Shown here: piece by piece, positions 12,348 to 13,915 of the stretch
Layout: each line of letters opens with the position of its first letter
Position numbering within the stretch: the stretch's first letter is position 1
The notes under the pieces: model-generated
Told to the model about the DNA's origin: nothing
The model's database searches: none
Seen by the model: the letters and a program-made list of their open reading frames with translations, nothing else
NCBI GenBank assembly: GCA_041299015.1
Contig: JBFYWB010000056.1
Span: 1 to 13,915 of the forward strand
Direction: 5' to 3'
DNA from: JARFQH01 sp041299015
GTDB lineage: Bacteria > Desulfobacterota > Desulfobacteria > Desulfobacterales > SG8-13
Length of the DNA stretch: 13,915 nt
Program-made: the position numbers and the translations under genes

Positions 12348-13915
12348 ATGTCCAAGATTCGCATTCTTCCGGAAATCGTCTCTAACAAAATCGCCGCCGG
12401 CGAGGTGGTCGAACGACCGGCTTCGGTGATCAAGGAATTGATTGAGAATGCCCTGGATGCCGAAAGCACCCGGATCGTCATCGAGGTGGAAGGGGGCGGC
12501 CGACGGACGATCCGGGTTTCGGACAACGGCGGCGGCATGGACCGTGACGACGCCCTTTTGGCGCTGGAACGCTATGCAACCAGCAAGATCGCCAGCGACA
12601 CCGATCTGTTTTCGATTCGCACGCTCGGGTTCAGGGGTGAAGCCCTACCGAGCATCGCGGCGGTTTCACGTCTCACAATCGTTACCCGCGAGAAACAAGC
12701 CGACGCCGGCACCGAGATTCGGGTTTCGGGCGGAAAAATCGAGCACGTTGCAGAGACGGGGGCGCCGCCCGGAACGATGGTGACGGTGGAAAACCTTTTT
12801 TTCAACACGCCGGCCCGACGGAAATTCATGAAGAGCGTCGCCACCGAAATGGGGCATATCGCCGACAGCATAGCCGGCATCGCCCTGGGCCATCCCGAGG
12901 TCTATTTCCGCCTGGTGCACGACGGCCGGACTCTGAAGAGCTGGCCCGCCGCGGTCGATCGACTCGACCGGGTGGCCGATGTCCTGGGGGCCGGATTGCG
13001 GGGCGATCTCCATCCGGTCGCCCGGCAGGCCGACTGCGGGGCCGTGAGCGGATGGGTGTCGGATCCGAAGCAGTTTCGCAGCACCTCGCGGGGCGTTTTT
13101 GTTTTCGTCAACGGCCGACATGTGCGCGACCGGGTCATCCAGCATGCGCTGCTGGCTGGCTATCGGCAGCGGCTGGTGAAAGGTCAGTATCCTGTTGCCA
13201 CGCTCTTCATCGGCATCCCGCATGACCAGGTGGATGTCAATGTCCATCCCACCAAAAACGAGGTCCGCTTTGCCCAGCAGCACTTGATTCATGGCCTTGT
13301 GCAGGCGGCCGTGTCCGAAACGCTCGAATGCCTTAATCGGCCGCAATGGGGCCGCACGGAAGAACCGCGGCCGGCCTTTTTACGGAAAGACCCTTGCATT
13401 GCGGAGAACCGGGAGATTTCATACGGAGCCGAAGGGCCGCGGCGCGGCGCGGAAACGGCCAGAGGGCTTGCTCACGAGCCTCCCGACCAAGAGGGCGGCC
13501 AAGGCCGAGACGCTCAGGCACCCTGCGGTGCGGGCGGCGGTAGAGACGACTTTGCGCAAAACGGAACCGGCCGAACGTTGCCCGGCAGACCGCGGCAGAC
13601 GGCTGCGCAGGCTGTCGACGGGCGTTTGCCGGAGCAGGCGGCACTATGGGAGAAAACAGGATTCGGCGGTCTGCGGCTGATCGGGCAACTGCACAACAGC
13701 TACGTGCTGTGCGAATCCGAAGGCGGCCTCGTTCTTGTGGACCAACATGCCGCCCACGAACGCATCCTTTATGAACGGCTCAGGCGGCGTTCCGAGAGGT
13801 TGAAAACCGAGGCCCAGCGGTTGCTGGTGCCCGAGACCATCGAACTCAGCTTTCATGAAACCGTCGTTCTGCAGCGGCTCATGGCGGAGTTCGATGCCTT
13901 TGGGCTTGAGATCGA
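12348..13915 (+). CDS. mutL: DNA mismatch repair protein MutL, endonuclease type (3' end outside window)
   Basis: MutL couples mismatch recognition by MutS to strand removal. The frame stays open from ATG 12348 to the window end: 522 codons, C-terminus missing. The N-terminal GHKL ATPase is complete: KIAAGEVVERPASVIKELIENALDA with catalytic Glu30 and Mg-binding Asn34, DNGGGM (59-64), and GFRGEALPSIAAVS (94-107). The transducer domain contains FVNGRHVRD and VDVNVHPTKNEVRF. A Gly/Arg/Gln-rich linker of roughly 90 residues follows. The C-terminal domain starts near LIGQLHNSYVLCE and contains DQHAAHERILYE (465-476), matching DQHA(X)2E(X)4E. This protein is therefore a nicking MutL, as in organisms without MutH. 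The Shine-Dalgarno is poor: the nearest AGGA overlaps the stop of the preceding small gene. Confidence 0.97.
   Translation, partial: MSKIRILPEIVSNKIAAGEVVERPASVIKELIENALDAESTRIVIEVEGGGRRTIRVSDNGGGMDRDDALLALERYATSKIASDTDLFSIRTLGFRGEALPSIAAVSRLTIVTREKQADAGTEIRVSGGKIEHVAETGAPPGTMVTVENLFFNTPARRKFMKSVATEMGHIADSIAGIALGHPEVYFRLVHDGRTLKSWPAAVDRLDRVADVLGAGLRGDLHPVARQADCGAVSGWVSDPKQFRSTSRGVFVFVNGRHVRDRVIQHALLAGYRQRLVKGQYPVATLFIGIPHDQVDVNVHPTKNEVRFAQQHLIHGLVQAAVSETLECLNRPQWGRTEEPRPAFLRKDPCIAENREISYGAEGPRRGAETARGLAHEPPDQEGGQGRDAQAPCGAGGGRDDFAQNGTGRTLPGRPRQTAAQAVDGRLPEQAALWEKTGFGGLRLIGQLHNSYVLCESEGGLVLVDQHAAHERILYERLRRRSERLKTEAQRLLVPETIELSFHETVVLQRLMAEFDAFGLEI

Noticed and set aside
12348..13915. Frameshift in mutL, because several alternative frames are open across its linker
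   Set aside because: Codon-by-codon reading from ATG 12348 stays open to the window end and carries all MutL motifs in one frame.

Overview
The window looks like the chromosome of a Gram-negative, strictly anaerobic bacterium, most likely a sulfate reducer of the Desulfobacterota (Desulfosarcina/Desulfococcus-like). This is inferred from protein character, the moderately high GC, the argS-SPOR-gatC-gatA-mutL gene order, and a large outer-membrane-to-cytoplasm nickel/cobalt uptake locus typical of hydrogenase- and CODH-using anaerobes. No phage, transposase, CRISPR or plasmid gene is visible.

Layout. (1) 1-1673, + strand: the C-terminal third of a polyprenyl diphosphate synthase, then an exported FlgT-like protein of unknown function. 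(2) 1791-1908: a complete tRNA-Val(GAC) with its own promoter-like sequence and a rho-independent terminator. (3) 1988-7215, - strand: a six-gene metal-uptake cluster reading nikK-like (DUF4198), an LbtU-like porin, cbiM, a nikL-like gene, cbiQ, cbiO. It is preceded by a leader (about 7235-7350) that can fold into a three-helix junction followed by a classic terminator hairpin just upstream of the first ribosome binding site. (4) 7532-13915, + strand, divergent from the metal locus: argS, a SPOR-domain membrane protein, gatC, gatA, a 60-residue protein of unknown function, and mutL cut by the window end.

How the genes work together. CbiM, the NikL-like protein, CbiQ and CbiO form an energy-coupling-factor (ECF) transporter for Ni2+ or Co2+. 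CbiM binds the ion, CbiQ couples, CbiO hydrolyses ATP, and the NikL-like protein is the accessory membrane-anchored subunit. The DUF4198 protein would be a periplasmic metal partner. The porin encoded between it and CbiM is the natural candidate for the outer-membrane entry route. The CbiO C-terminus is histidine-rich, which favours nickel. ArgS and GatCA are translation enzymes (GatB is not in the window), and MutL is a mismatch-repair protein carrying the DQHA(X)2E(X)4E endonuclease motif.

The most interesting parts are the porin inside a nickel operon, the terminator-bearing structured leader of that operon, and the recurring histidine at the predicted mature N-terminus of its exported components.
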